Shown: piece after piece, positions 1-6,245 of the stretch
Position numbering within the stretch: position 1 is the stretch's first letter
How the letters are laid out: each line of letters opens with the position of its first letter
Assembly (NCBI GenBank): GCA_900765705.1
Contig: CAAFSR010000240.1
Location: 1-20,281 of the forward strand
DNA: 20,281 nucleotides
Direction of reading: 5' to 3'
Source: an uncultured Faecalibacterium sp.
GTDB lineage: Bacteria; Bacillota; Clostridia; Oscillospirales; Ruminococcaceae
Notes under the pieces: model-generated
Told to the model about the DNA's origin: nothing
The model's database searches: none
What the model saw: only the letters and a program-made list of their open reading frames with translations
Program-made: the position numbers and the translations under genes

Positions 1-149
1 CGCTGGGCGATGCCTTGCGGCAGCGCGGCATTGTGCTGCGCAGCTGCGGCAACTACCCCGGGCTGGACGGCAGCTGGTACCGTACCGCCGTGCGCACCGC
101 GCCGGAAAGCCAGCAGCTTTTAAAAGCCTTACAGGAGGTGCTTGCATGA
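1..149 (+). CDS. CobD-like aminotransferase, C-terminal end (partial)
   Basis: This is the 3' end of a plus-strand gene that enters from the left edge; the reading frame starts at base 3. The 48 visible residues end in RSCGNYPGLDGSWYRTAVRT followed by a short helix, the usual C-terminus of fold-type I PLP enzymes of the CobD/HisC group (threonine-phosphate decarboxylase or histidinol-phosphate aminotransferase). The stop codon overlaps the start of cobQ (ATGA), so the two are translationally coupled. The cobalamin neighbours favour CobD, which makes the aminopropanol-phosphate arm of the lower ligand. The PLP lysine lies outside the window, so HisC cannot be fully excluded. Confidence 0.7.
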   Translation, partial: LGDALRQRGIVLRSCGNYPGLDGSWYRTAVRTAPESQQLLKALQEVLA

Positions 150-1642
150 GCCGGGCAAAATGTATCATGGTACAGGGCACGATGAGCGGTGCGGGCAAAA
201 GCCTGCTGTGCACCGCGCTGTGCCGTATTTTTGCACAGGACGGCTACCGGGTAGCGCCCTTTAAAAGCCAGAACATGGCGCTGAACAGCTTTGTCACCCG
301 GGACGGGCTGGAAATGGGGCGCGCACAGGTGGTGCAGGCGCAGGCCGCAGGCATAGAGCCGGATGTGCGCATGAACCCCATTCTGCTCAAACCCAGCAGC
401 GATGTGGGCAGTCAGGTCATCGTGAACGGCGAGGTGCGCGGGCAGATGCACGCAGCCGCCTACTTCAAGCTGAAAAAAAGCCTGATCCCGGACATTTTAG
501 CTGCATACAATAGTCTTGCCGAAGAGGTGGACATCATCGTTATTGAGGGCGCAGGCAGCCCGGCGGAGATCAATTTAAAGGCGGATGATATCGTTAATAT
601 GGGGCTGGCAAAGCTGGTGGATGCGCCGGTGCTGCTGGCGGGCGATATCGACCGGGGCGGTGTGTTTGCGCAGCTGTACGGAACGGTGGAGCTGCTGGAA
701 CCTGCCGAGCGGGCACGCATCAAAGGGCTTGTCATCAACAAGTTCCGGGGCGATGCCGCCATCCTGAAACCCGGGCTTGCCATGCTGGAGGAAAAGACCC
801 ATCTGCCCGTACTGGGCGTTGTGCCCTACCTGCGGGTGGATATTGAGGACGAGGATTCCCTCTCCTCCCGGCTGGAAAGCAGCAGCGCGGTCAAGCCGCT
901 GGATGCTGCCATTCTGCGGCTGCCGCATATCTCCAATTTTACGGATTTTATGCCGCTGGAGCAGCACCCGCTGCTGAGCGTGCGGTATGTGCAAAACCCC
1001 CGGCAGCTGGGCGCACCGGACATCGTTATTCTGCCGGGCACAAAAAACACCATAGACGACCTGCTCTGGCTGCGGCAGTGCGGGCTGGAAGCGGCAGTGC
1101 AAAAGCTGGCAGCTGCCGGCACGCCAGTGCTGGGCGTATGCGGCGGTTACCAGATGCTGGGCGAGACCCTTGATGACCCGCAGGGTACCGAGAGCGGACG
1201 CGCACAGACTGTGCGCGGGCTGGGGCTGCTGCCCACCCAAACCGTGTTTACGGACGTCAAGCACCGCACACAGGATACCGCTACCGTCACCGCGCCGCAG
1301 CTGGCGGGTGCGGCGCTGACCGGCTACCAGATCCATACCGGACGCACCGCTGTGCAGGGTGTGCCCTTCTGCCGCCTTGCAGACGGCAGTACCGAGGGCT
1401 GCGTGCAGGATAACGTTGCGGGCACCTATCTGCACGGGCTGTTCGACACCGGAGAGCTGACCGAAAAACTGGTGCAGCTGCTGTGCATCGGCAAGGGCAT
1501 TTCCCCTGCCGATGCACCGCTGCTCTCCATGCAGGAGTACCGGCAGCAACAGTTCGACCTATTGGCAGACGGCGTGCGCAAAGCGCTGGATATGAACGCC
1601 CTGTACGCCGCCATGGGACTGGAAGGGAGGCGCACCTTATGA
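146..1642 (+). CDS. cobQ: Cobyric acid synthase (CobQ/CbiP)
   Basis: This glutamine-dependent amidotransferase amidates the peripheral carboxylates of adenosylcobyrinic acid a,c-diamide to give adenosylcobyric acid in the cytoplasm. At 498 aa it has the normal family length. The N-terminal dethiobiotin-synthetase-like domain starts with VQGTMSGAGKSLL (residues 9-21, a modified P-loop), followed by KSQNMALNS (40-48) and IEGAGSPAEINL (133-144). The C-terminal class I glutaminase domain has the nucleophile Cys332 in LGVCGGYQMLG and His430 in GTYLHGLFD, so both halves look active. The ATG at 146 overlaps the stop of the upstream gene, and its own TGA overlaps the cbiC start. AGGAGG at 132-137 is the ribosome site. 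Confidence 0.95.
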   Translation: MSRAKCIMVQGTMSGAGKSLLCTALCRIFAQDGYRVAPFKSQNMALNSFVTRDGLEMGRAQVVQAQAAGIEPDVRMNPILLKPSSDVGSQVIVNGEVRGQMHAAAYFKLKKSLIPDILAAYNSLAEEVDIIVIEGAGSPAEINLKADDIVNMGLAKLVDAPVLLAGDIDRGGVFAQLYGTVELLEPAERARIKGLVINKFRGDAAILKPGLAMLEEKTHLPVLGVVPYLRVDIEDEDSLSSRLESSSAVKPLDAAILRLPHISNFTDFMPLEQHPLLSVRYVQNPRQLGAPDIVILPGTKNTIDDLLWLRQCGLEAAVQKLAAAGTPVLGVCGGYQMLGETLDDPQGTESGRAQTVRGLGLLPTQTVFTDVKHRTQDTATVTAPQLAGAALTGYQIHTGRTAVQGVPFCRLADGSTEGCVQDNVAGTYLHGLFDTGELTEKLVQLLCIGKGISPADAPLLSMQEYRQQQFDLLADGVRKALDMNALYAAMGLEGRRTL

Positions 1643-2313
1643 CCCCGCAGCATCATCTGCCCGCCGATATTGAGCGGACCAGCCTTTCTATCATCACCGC
1701 AGAGCTGGACGCAATGGGTCTGACCCCGCCACCGGAAACTGCCGCCGTGGTCAAGCGGGTGATCCACACCACCGCTGATTTCGACTATGCCCGCAACCTG
1801 CGTTTCACCCCCGGCGCGGTGGCGGCGGGCGTAGCGGCGCTACAAGCTGCTGCGCCTATCGTCACCGACACCAACATGGCGCTTTCCGGCATTACAAAGC
1901 CGGGGCTTGCACGGCTGGGCGGCACAGCGCTGTGCTACATGGCAGACCCGGAGGTGGCCGCACTGGCAAAGGAAAACAACACCACCCGGGCGGTGGCATC
2001 CATGCAAAAAGCTGCCGCCGAGCACCCCGGTGCCATCCTTGCGGTGGGCAACGCACCCACGGCGCTGTTGACCATTGCCGATTTAATTGAAACCGCCGGG
2101 CTGCGCCCTGCGCTGGTCATTGGCGTACCTGTGGGCTTTGTAAACGTGGTGGAAAGTAAGGAGCGGCTGTTCGCCGTCTGCGCCGCCCACGGCGTGCCCG
2201 CCATCGTGGCTATGGGACGTAAAGGCGGCAGCAATGTTGCCGCTGCCATCTGCAACGCGCTGGTATACTCTGCCGCCGGAATGCTGGACCCCACCGACCG
2301 GGGATGGAAATAG
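1639..2313 (+). CDS. cbiC: Precorrin-8X / cobalt-precorrin-8 methylmutase
   Basis: This enzyme moves the C-11 methyl group to C-12 to form (hydrogeno)cobyrinic acid in corrin ring synthesis. The 224-aa protein carries the family blocks in order: RVIHTTADFDYA (residues 40-51, with His43 at the position of the catalytic histidine of CobH), LRFTPGA, DTNMALSGI, AVGNAPTAL, PVGFVNVVESKE and RKGGSNVAAAICNAL. The start is the ATG at 1639, which overlaps the cobQ stop; GGAAGGGAGG at 1621-1630 is the ribosome site. The gene is full length. A second, diverged copy of its last 96 bases lies about 120 bases downstream. It is the last cobalamin gene here. Confidence 0.95.
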   Translation: MTPQHHLPADIERTSLSIITAELDAMGLTPPPETAAVVKRVIHTTADFDYARNLRFTPGAVAAGVAALQAAAPIVTDTNMALSGITKPGLARLGGTALCYMADPEVAALAKENNTTRAVASMQKAAAEHPGAILAVGNAPTALLTIADLIETAGLRPALVIGVPVGFVNVVESKERLFAVCAAHGVPAIVAMGRKGGSNVAAAICNALVYSAAGMLDPTDRGWK

Positions 2314-2377
2314 AACGATTTATACTAGCCTCCGCTTGCGCTCCGGCGATTTTAGAGGTATTAGAGGTTTTATTTTA

Positions 2378-2411
2378 TAAGGCGGGAAAAACTGCGGTTT
2401 TTCCCGCCTTA
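2378..2411. terminator. Perfect 15-bp hairpin after cbiC
   Basis: Arms 2378-2392 and 2397-2411 are exact reverse complements around a 4-nt loop (TGCG). The run of five A in one arm faces five T in the other. A T-rich stretch lies on the minus-strand side (2368-2378 is T/A rich on plus) but there is no clear T-tract after it on the plus strand, so termination efficiency for cbiC is uncertain. Confidence 0.6.
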
Positions 2412-2430
2412 TCTCTTCACGCAAAGGGGG

Positions 2431-2526
2431 CGCAAGGGCGGCAGCAACATTGCCGCCGCCATCTGCAATGCGCTGGTATACTCTGCCGCCGGAATGCTGG
2501 ACCCCACTGACCGGGGGTGGAAATAA
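2431..2526 (+). pseudogene. cbiC': Duplicated 3' tail of cbiC (gene remnant)
   Basis: These 96 bases align without gaps to the end of cbiC (2218-2313) with 9 differences. The copy encodes RKGGSNIAAAICNAL and continues to the DPTDRGWK end and a stop, differing from the intact protein only by Val to Ile. Seven of the other changes are synonymous and one swaps TAG for TAA. Similarity stops just before 2431, so there is no start codon or N-terminus. The pattern suggests the fragment came from the functional cbiC of a related strain by recombination, or is the scar of an insertion at the cbiC end; a local duplication that then decayed would show more amino-acid changes. Confidence 0.85.
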
Positions 2527-2541
2527 TATTTTTATAGTTCT

Positions 2542-2580
2542 CGTTTGAAGCGCTCTGCGGCGCACTTCAAACGCTTTTTT
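2542..2580 (+). terminator. Rho-independent terminator after the cbiC remnant
   Basis: CGTTTGAAG at 2542-2550 pairs with CTTCAAACG at 2565-2573, extended inward by CGC/GCG with one bulged A. A run of six T follows at 2575-2580. This is a convincing intrinsic terminator, probably the original cobalamin-operon terminator brought along with the second cbiC tail. Confidence 0.8.
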
Positions 2581-2603
2581 CAGGCAATTTTCACCTAGAG
2601 GGG

Positions 2604-2632
2604 TTTTCTCTCATTGGCTGGTATGGTATACT
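2604..2632 (+). promoter_or_regulatory. Extended -10 promoter for the nucleotidyltransferase gene
   Basis: TATACT at 2627-2632 is preceded by TGG (TG-n extended -10). The hexamer 17 bases upstream (TTTTCT, 2604-2609) is a weak -35. The 13-mer GGTATGGTATACT (2620-2632) recurs exactly upstream of nadX at 16608-16620, which supports a real promoter class. Confidence 0.5.
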
Positions 2633-2673
2633 CGGCTTAGTTCAACAAATCGGGGTTTGATGAGGTGATTTTG

Positions 2674-3291
2674 TTGGAGAAGATTATTGAATATATCAAG
2701 CAAAAATATAACCCTCTTTCCATCATCCTTTATGGCTCATATGCGAACGGAACAAACGATTTGAACAGTGATTTTGACGCATTGGTTATTTCTTATGACC
2801 ATGAACGATTCCATGACACATCTTTTGTTAACGACATTCAGTTGGATGTTTTCGTATATCCCGCTTCTTATTTTGATGGAGAATTTGATTGCAGTAATTT
2901 CATCCAAATTTTTGACGGAAAGCTTATTGTGGATAACGAGGAACGTGGAAAAACACTCCAAATGAAGGTGCTTTCGTATCTGCAAAATCGTCCCCAAAAA
3001 ACAAAAGCCGAAACGGATGCAAATGTCGACTGGTGCATCAAGATGCTTGCACGAGTAAAACGATACGACGCTGAAGGGATGTTTCGGTGGCATTGGGTGT
3101 TGATTGACAGTTTGGAGATATTTTGTGATATCAAGCAGCATACTTATTGGGGCCCCAAAAAGGCATTGAAATGGATGGAGGAAAACTATCCCAGTGCTTT
3201 CGTTTGCTACAAAAATGCACTTGATAATTTCAGTATAGATAGCTTGGAAAACTGGATCGCATATATAAAAAACGCCAATGGTACAACTTAA
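2674..3291 (+). CDS. Nucleotidyltransferase-domain protein (Pol beta superfamily)
   Basis: A small protein of about 205 aa, likely cytoplasmic. Counting from the upstream GTG at 2665, it has the signature ILYGSYANGTNDLNSDFDAL with G24-S25 and D36-x-D38 (the GSx10DxD metal/nucleotide motif), and a third acidic residue D61 in QLDVFVY. The C-terminal half is helical and rich in Trp/Lys (HWVLIDSLEIFCD, WMEENYP), as in aminoglycoside-type or orphan nucleotidyltransferases. It should transfer a nucleotide to an unknown acceptor. The ribosome site GAGGTGAT (2662-2669) overlaps the GTG at 2665, so TTG at 2674 or 2671 is the more likely start. The gene is clearly AT-richer than its neighbours, stands alone with its own promoter and terminator, and follows the cbiC remnant, suggesting horizontal acquisition. 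No HEPN partner gene is adjacent. Confidence 0.75.
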   Translation: MEKIIEYIKQKYNPLSIILYGSYANGTNDLNSDFDALVISYDHERFHDTSFVNDIQLDVFVYPASYFDGEFDCSNFIQIFDGKLIVDNEERGKTLQMKVLSYLQNRPQKTKAETDANVDWCIKMLARVKRYDAEGMFRWHWVLIDSLEIFCDIKQHTYWGPKKALKWMEENYPSAFVCYKNALDNFSIDSLENWIAYIKNANGTT

Positions 3292-3328
3292 CAGCTTCCA
3301 GTTTGCCGCACTCATTATTTTCTTTCTC

Positions 3329-3380
3329 GTAAAAACGGGATACCGGCGCGTCCACGGACGCGCCGGTATCCCGTTTTTAC
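3329..3380. terminator. Perfect 25-bp inverted repeat, bidirectional terminator
   Basis: Bases 3329-3353 and 3356-3380 are exact reverse complements separated by only AC. The outer arms have A5 on one side and T5 on the other, so both strands give a GC-rich stem ending in U5. It sits between the convergent nucleotidyltransferase (+) and rhomboid (-) genes and should terminate both. Confidence 0.85.
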
Positions 3381-3397
3381 CTATAATTCTTCTCTTT

Positions 3398-3949
3398 TTA
3401 TCTGCGGCTGCGCGCCGGGCGGCGGTGGAGGGTGCAGTAGTAGCCGAAGGCGGTACCGCACAGCCCGCCCACGATGTGCATAAAGTTTGCCACGTTATCG
3501 TGCACAAAGATGATATCATACACCTGCTGGCCGAAGTACAGCGCCGCCACCAGCAGCATGGTGACCGGAATGCCGCCGGAAAAGCCCGCCAGCGAGGACA
3601 GCATGATGAGCATAAACACGATGCCGGATGCGCCCAGCAGCCCAGTGCTCGGGAACAGGATGCATTGCAGCACGCCGGTGACCAGCGCGGTGAACAAAAT
3701 GCCCTTGAGCAGCGGGATGCTGCCGTATTTTTCCTCCATGGGCGGGCCCACCACTAACAGCAGCAGCATATTATTGAGAAAATGCTCCCAGTTTGCATGG
3801 CCCAGCACATGGCCGAACAGCCGGATGTAGCCCAGCGGGTCCCGCCAAGAGGAGCGGTACACGCAGAACAGGTTCATGGTACTCCAGCCGTTCGTCCAGC
3901 CGTCTGCCAGCAATACCAGCATGGACAGCAGAAAAAAGGTAAGAATCAC
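3398..3949 (-). CDS. Rhomboid-family intramembrane serine protease
   Basis: A polytopic membrane protein (183 aa from the GTG at 3949) with about six hydrophobic segments. It has the rhomboid marks HVLGHANWEHFLNNM (residues 47-61), the catalytic Ser108 in LLGASGIVFML, and His158 in NFMHIVGGLCGT, so the Ser-His dyad is intact. The C-terminus is a short basic tail. The 5' end is unclear: the open frame extends upstream to 4000 (KIKLKLELQYNSP), but its only other candidate start is a CTG at 4000-3998, placed 5 nt after GAAGGGA. An ATG at 4004-4002 is out of frame by one base. The gene follows the CYTH gene closely on the same strand and probably shares its transcript. Substrate unknown. Confidence 0.8.
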   Translation of the reverse strand: MILTFFLLSMLVLLADGWTNGWSTMNLFCVYRSSWRDPLGYIRLFGHVLGHANWEHFLNNMLLLLVVGPPMEEKYGSIPLLKGILFTALVTGVLQCILFPSTGLLGASGIVFMLIMLSSLAGFSGGIPVTMLLVAALYFGQQVYDIIFVHDNVANFMHIVGGLCGTAFGYYCTLHRRPARSRR

Positions 3950-4026
3950 CGGCGAGTTATACTGGAGCTCCAGCTTCAGCTTGATCTTTTTCGTAAACAG
4001 TCATTCCCTTCACAGTATTGCGGGCG

Positions 4027-4515
4027 TTACCCTCTGGTTTTTGCCCAGTATGCGCCCATGCTCTGGCCGGGCTGGTTCGTCACTTCATCGTTGAGGTACG
4101 CCGCAAGACCGCAGGCTTCCGGCTGCCAACTGAGCGCAGCTTCCACCGTGGGGTACTCCACCTCGGCGTACCAGAACTCTGTGGGCAAGCCCTCGTCCAC
4201 ATGGTTCACTTCCAACGTTGCGCCGTCCGGCAGCAGATAGCTCCGGCGCACCTTTTTGATTAGGGGCTTGCCGATGATCTTTTCTTCCAGCTCGGCAAAC
4301 AGTTCTTTATCGATACTGCGCTCGATCTCCTCCCGTGCCAAGCCCCCGGCGGACTTGAAGCAGAGGATATAGTCGGTGCGGCCGCCGGTCAGCGCCTCCT
4401 CCCGGATGCGTACCGTGGGCTGCACGCTGATATAGCCCTGCCGCATGGTGAATTCTTCCCGGAGGGGCAGCCCCTGCGGCCAGCCTGTCACCATCCATTT
4501 GCGTTCGATCTCCAT
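4027..4515 (-). CDS. CYTH-domain protein (triphosphate tunnel metalloenzyme family)
   Basis: A 162-aa single-domain CYTH protein. The N-terminus MEIERKW carries the ExExK signature (E2, E4, K6). Further charged strands typical of the tunnel follow: VRIRE (residues 35-39), DYILCFK (48-54), REEIERSI (61-68), KKVRRSYL (87-94), LEVNHVDEG (101-109) and YAEVEYPT (116-123). Bacterial members hydrolyse inorganic triphosphate or related phosphate esters using Mg2+ or Mn2+; the substrate here is not known. The ATG at 4515 is chosen because AAGGAGG lies 6 nt upstream; an upstream in-frame ATG (4533) has no such site. The rhomboid gene follows after about 25-80 nt depending on its start. Confidence 0.88.
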   Translation of the reverse strand: MEIERKWMVTGWPQGLPLREEFTMRQGYISVQPTVRIREEALTGGRTDYILCFKSAGGLAREEIERSIDKELFAELEEKIIGKPLIKKVRRSYLLPDGATLEVNHVDEGLPTEFWYAEVEYPTVEAALSWQPEACGLAAYLNDEVTNQPGQSMGAYWAKTRG

Positions 4516-4622
4516 AGCGTCCTCCTTGTGCAAAATTTCGTATTTATTCTATCATATTTTTATGTTATGATAAAGAGCAGAACAAGCATCATTTTGCGCA
4601 TTCTTTGTTGAAGGAGCATTTT
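4516..4622. promoter_or_regulatory. Divergent promoter region between CYTH and methyltransferase genes
   Basis: This AT-rich 107-nt gap separates divergent genes. On plus, TTGTGC (4526-4531), an 18-nt spacer and TATCAT (4550-4555) fit a promoter for the methyltransferase; a second TATGAT is at 4566-4571. On minus several AT-rich hexamers could serve as -10 but none has a clear -35. Ribosome sites AAGGAGG (minus, 4527-4521) and AAGGAGC (plus, 4611-4617) are well spaced. Confidence 0.4.
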
Positions 4623-5852
4623 ATGAAAAGCGAACGCACTTATCCTGTATATAAAGTCAACAAGCACGCCGAGGGGCTTTTGGTGGGCGGACACCCGTGG
4701 GTGTACGAAAACGACATTCTGGAAGCGCCCGGCACTGAGCCGGAAAACGGCACGCTGGTGGACGTGGTAAGCCCCAAGGGCGCATACCTTGGCACCGGTT
4801 TTCTCTCGCTGCAAAGCAAGATCCGGGTGCGGCTTATCTCCCGCAACGCCAACGATACCTTTGATACCGCCTTCTGGCGCCGCCGGGTGGAGTACGCATG
4901 GGCGTACCGCAAAACGGTGCTGGAGCCTGTCGACCTTTCCGCCTGCCGCTTCATTTTTGGCGAGGCAGACCAGTTCCCCGGTCTGACGGTGGACCGGTTC
5001 AACAATGTTCTGGTCACCCAGACTTTGAGCGTGGGCATGGAAAAACTGAAGCCGGTGCTCTTCCCGCTTTTGGCGGAGGTGCTGCGGGCGGACGGCCAGA
5101 CCATTGACGGCATCTACGAGCGCAACGATGAAGCCCTGCGCGCCAAGGAAGGGCTTGCGCAGAACAAGGGTTGGTTCGCCCTGCCCGGCGAGAGCCACCC
5201 GGAAAGCACCCAGACCGAGATCTGCGAAAACGGCGTTTACTACCATGTAGACTTTGAAAACGGGCAAAAGACCGGCTTTTTCCTTGACCAGAAATATAAC
5301 CGCCGGGCTGTGGCGCGCGTTGCCGCCGGGCACACCGTGCTGGACTGCTTTACCCACACCGGCAGCTTTGCGCTGAAAGCCGCCAAGGGCGGGGCTGCCC
5401 GGGTGACCGCCGCCGATATCAGCGCCGAAGCCATTGCCATGGCAAAGCGCAACGCCGACCGCAACGGCCTGACCAACATGGATTTTGTCTGCGAGGACAC
5501 CTTTACCCTGCTGCCCCGGCTGGAAAAGGAGGGCCACCCCTACGATTTTATCATCCTTGACCCTCCGGCCTTTACCAAGGCACGCCGCACGGTGGAGAAC
5601 GCCATGCGCGGCTACAAGGAGATCAACTACCGCGCCATGAAGCTGCTGCCCCGGGGCGGGTATCTGGCCACTGCCAGCTGCTCCCACTTTGCCACCGAGG
5701 AGCTGTTCATCAAGATGCTGCGCGCTGCCGCCAAGGATGCCCACCGGCAGCTGCGGCAGATCGAGGTAAAGCAGCAGGCACCGGATCACCCCATTTTGTG
5801 GGGCGTGCCGGAGACCAATTACCTGAAGTTCTTCCTGTTTCAGGTGATCTGA
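4623..5852 (+). CDS. RlmI-type class I SAM-dependent rRNA (cytosine-C5) methyltransferase
   Basis: A 409-aa protein of the RlmI/YccW-like family, which methylates C5 of a cytosine in 23S rRNA. An N-terminal PUA-like domain (about residues 1-75, starting YPVYKVNKHAEGLLVGGHPW) is followed by a linker with GEADQFPGLTVDRF (113-126), then GQKTGFFLDQ (214-223). The Rossmann methyltransferase domain has motif I VLDCFTHTGSFAL (239-251), acidic D265 after it, motif IV LDPPAF (312-317), and the likely catalytic Cys353 in TASCSHF. The start is the ATG at 4623 with AAGGAGC 5 nt upstream; a TTG at 4605 has no ribosome site. Stand-alone gene with a strong terminator. The exact target base is inferred from the family. 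Confidence 0.85.
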   Translation: MKSERTYPVYKVNKHAEGLLVGGHPWVYENDILEAPGTEPENGTLVDVVSPKGAYLGTGFLSLQSKIRVRLISRNANDTFDTAFWRRRVEYAWAYRKTVLEPVDLSACRFIFGEADQFPGLTVDRFNNVLVTQTLSVGMEKLKPVLFPLLAEVLRADGQTIDGIYERNDEALRAKEGLAQNKGWFALPGESHPESTQTEICENGVYYHVDFENGQKTGFFLDQKYNRRAVARVAAGHTVLDCFTHTGSFALKAAKGGAARVTAADISAEAIAMAKRNADRNGLTNMDFVCEDTFTLLPRLEKEGHPYDFIILDPPAFTKARRTVENAMRGYKEINYRAMKLLPRGGYLATASCSHFATEELFIKMLRAAAKDAHRQLRQIEVKQQAPDHPILWGVPETNYLKFFLFQVI

Positions 5853-5912
5853 TGATCTAAAAAATCGCTCCGCTTTGCTCCGCGGTCTGTTAAGGTATTT
5901 TATTATTTTTTC

Positions 5913-5946
5913 GTGTTTGTCGCGTCCCGCAGGACGCGACAAACAC
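5913..5946 (+). terminator. Hairpin terminator after the methyltransferase gene
   Basis: Perfect 15-bp stem (5913-5927 with 5932-5946) and 4-nt loop CGCA, followed by ATTTTCCCC. A strong T-rich stretch lies just before it (5900-5911), so it also fits termination on the minus strand. Confidence 0.75.
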
Positions 5947-6073
5947 ATTTTCCCCAAAAGGATCCCCCTCGGAAGAGGTCTGCGGAGGGTTCTCCGTCAT
6001 CAAAAGTAACACTAATCGCGGTTTTTCCAAAAATATGGGATCGTGTTTGTGCAGAATCGTCAGTTTTGTCAAT
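5947..6073. other. Non-coding stretch upstream of the glnN promoter
   Basis: No supported gene. Short frames on either strand here lack ribosome sites and family resemblance. A GC-rich block at about 5961-5996 can fold weakly (CCTC-GGAA-GAGG, and CGGAG with CTCCG), then the sequence turns AT-rich towards the promoter. Together with the flanking parts it makes a 393-nt gap between the methyltransferase gene and glnN. Confidence 0.5.
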
Positions 6074-6101
6074 TGCGTTTTTTGCCCGCAGCGACTATAA
6101 T
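6074..6101 (+). promoter_or_regulatory. Promoter of the glnN leader
   Basis: A perfect -10 TATAAT (6096-6101) with TTGCGT at 6074-6079 as -35 (16-nt spacer). Transcription would start near 6108, only a few bases before the attenuator hairpins at 6112-6158. Confidence 0.7.
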
Positions 6102-6111
6102 CAATCCATAG

Positions 6112-6158
6112 ACAGCAACGGCGCTGTGGGTCACCTCCTGACTCGCAGCGCCGTTTTT
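6112..6158 (+). promoter_or_regulatory. Candidate ANTAR-controlled attenuator in the glnN leader
   Basis: Two mutually exclusive structures are visible. The terminator pairs 6117-6126 with 6146-6155 and continues inward (6128-6133 with 6139-6144), giving a near-continuous 17-bp stem with loop CCTCC and T5 at 6154-6158. The alternative small hairpin pairs ACAGC (6112-6116) with GCTGT (6123-6127) around hexaloop AACGGC, which has A at position 1 and G at position 4, the known ANTAR recognition features. It uses bases of the terminator's 5' arm, so protein binding would block termination. An ANTAR regulator is encoded 3.7 kb downstream in the same cluster. The usual second hairpin was not found upstream. 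Confidence 0.6.
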
Positions 6159-6176
6159 GTTAAGAAGTTATTCGTG

Positions 6177-6207
6177 CTTTGGGTGCTGCATTGCGGCAGA
6201 CCCAAGG
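6177..6207 (+). promoter_or_regulatory. Second hexaloop hairpin in the glnN leader
   Basis: Bases 6177-6184 pair with 6200-6207 (one G.U), then after a bulged G CTGC (6186-6189) pairs with GCAG (6196-6199) around hexaloop ATTGCG, again with A1 and G4. It lies between the terminator and the ribosome site (TAAGGAG, 6231-6237). It may be a second ANTAR contact site or an mRNA-stabilising hairpin. Confidence 0.45.
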
Positions 6208-6245
6208 CAGTACAAGAAAGTAAGATCAAGTAAGGAGTAGGATTT

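Noticed and set aside
2474..2482. TGGTATACT extended -10-like sequence within the cbiC tail copies
   Set aside because: It encodes conserved residues (LVYS) in both copies, has no -35, and a terminator follows about 60 bases later.
5890..6233. Short frames on both strands in the gap before glnN
   Set aside because: They cross the terminator, promoter and attenuator, lack ribosome sites and resemble no family.
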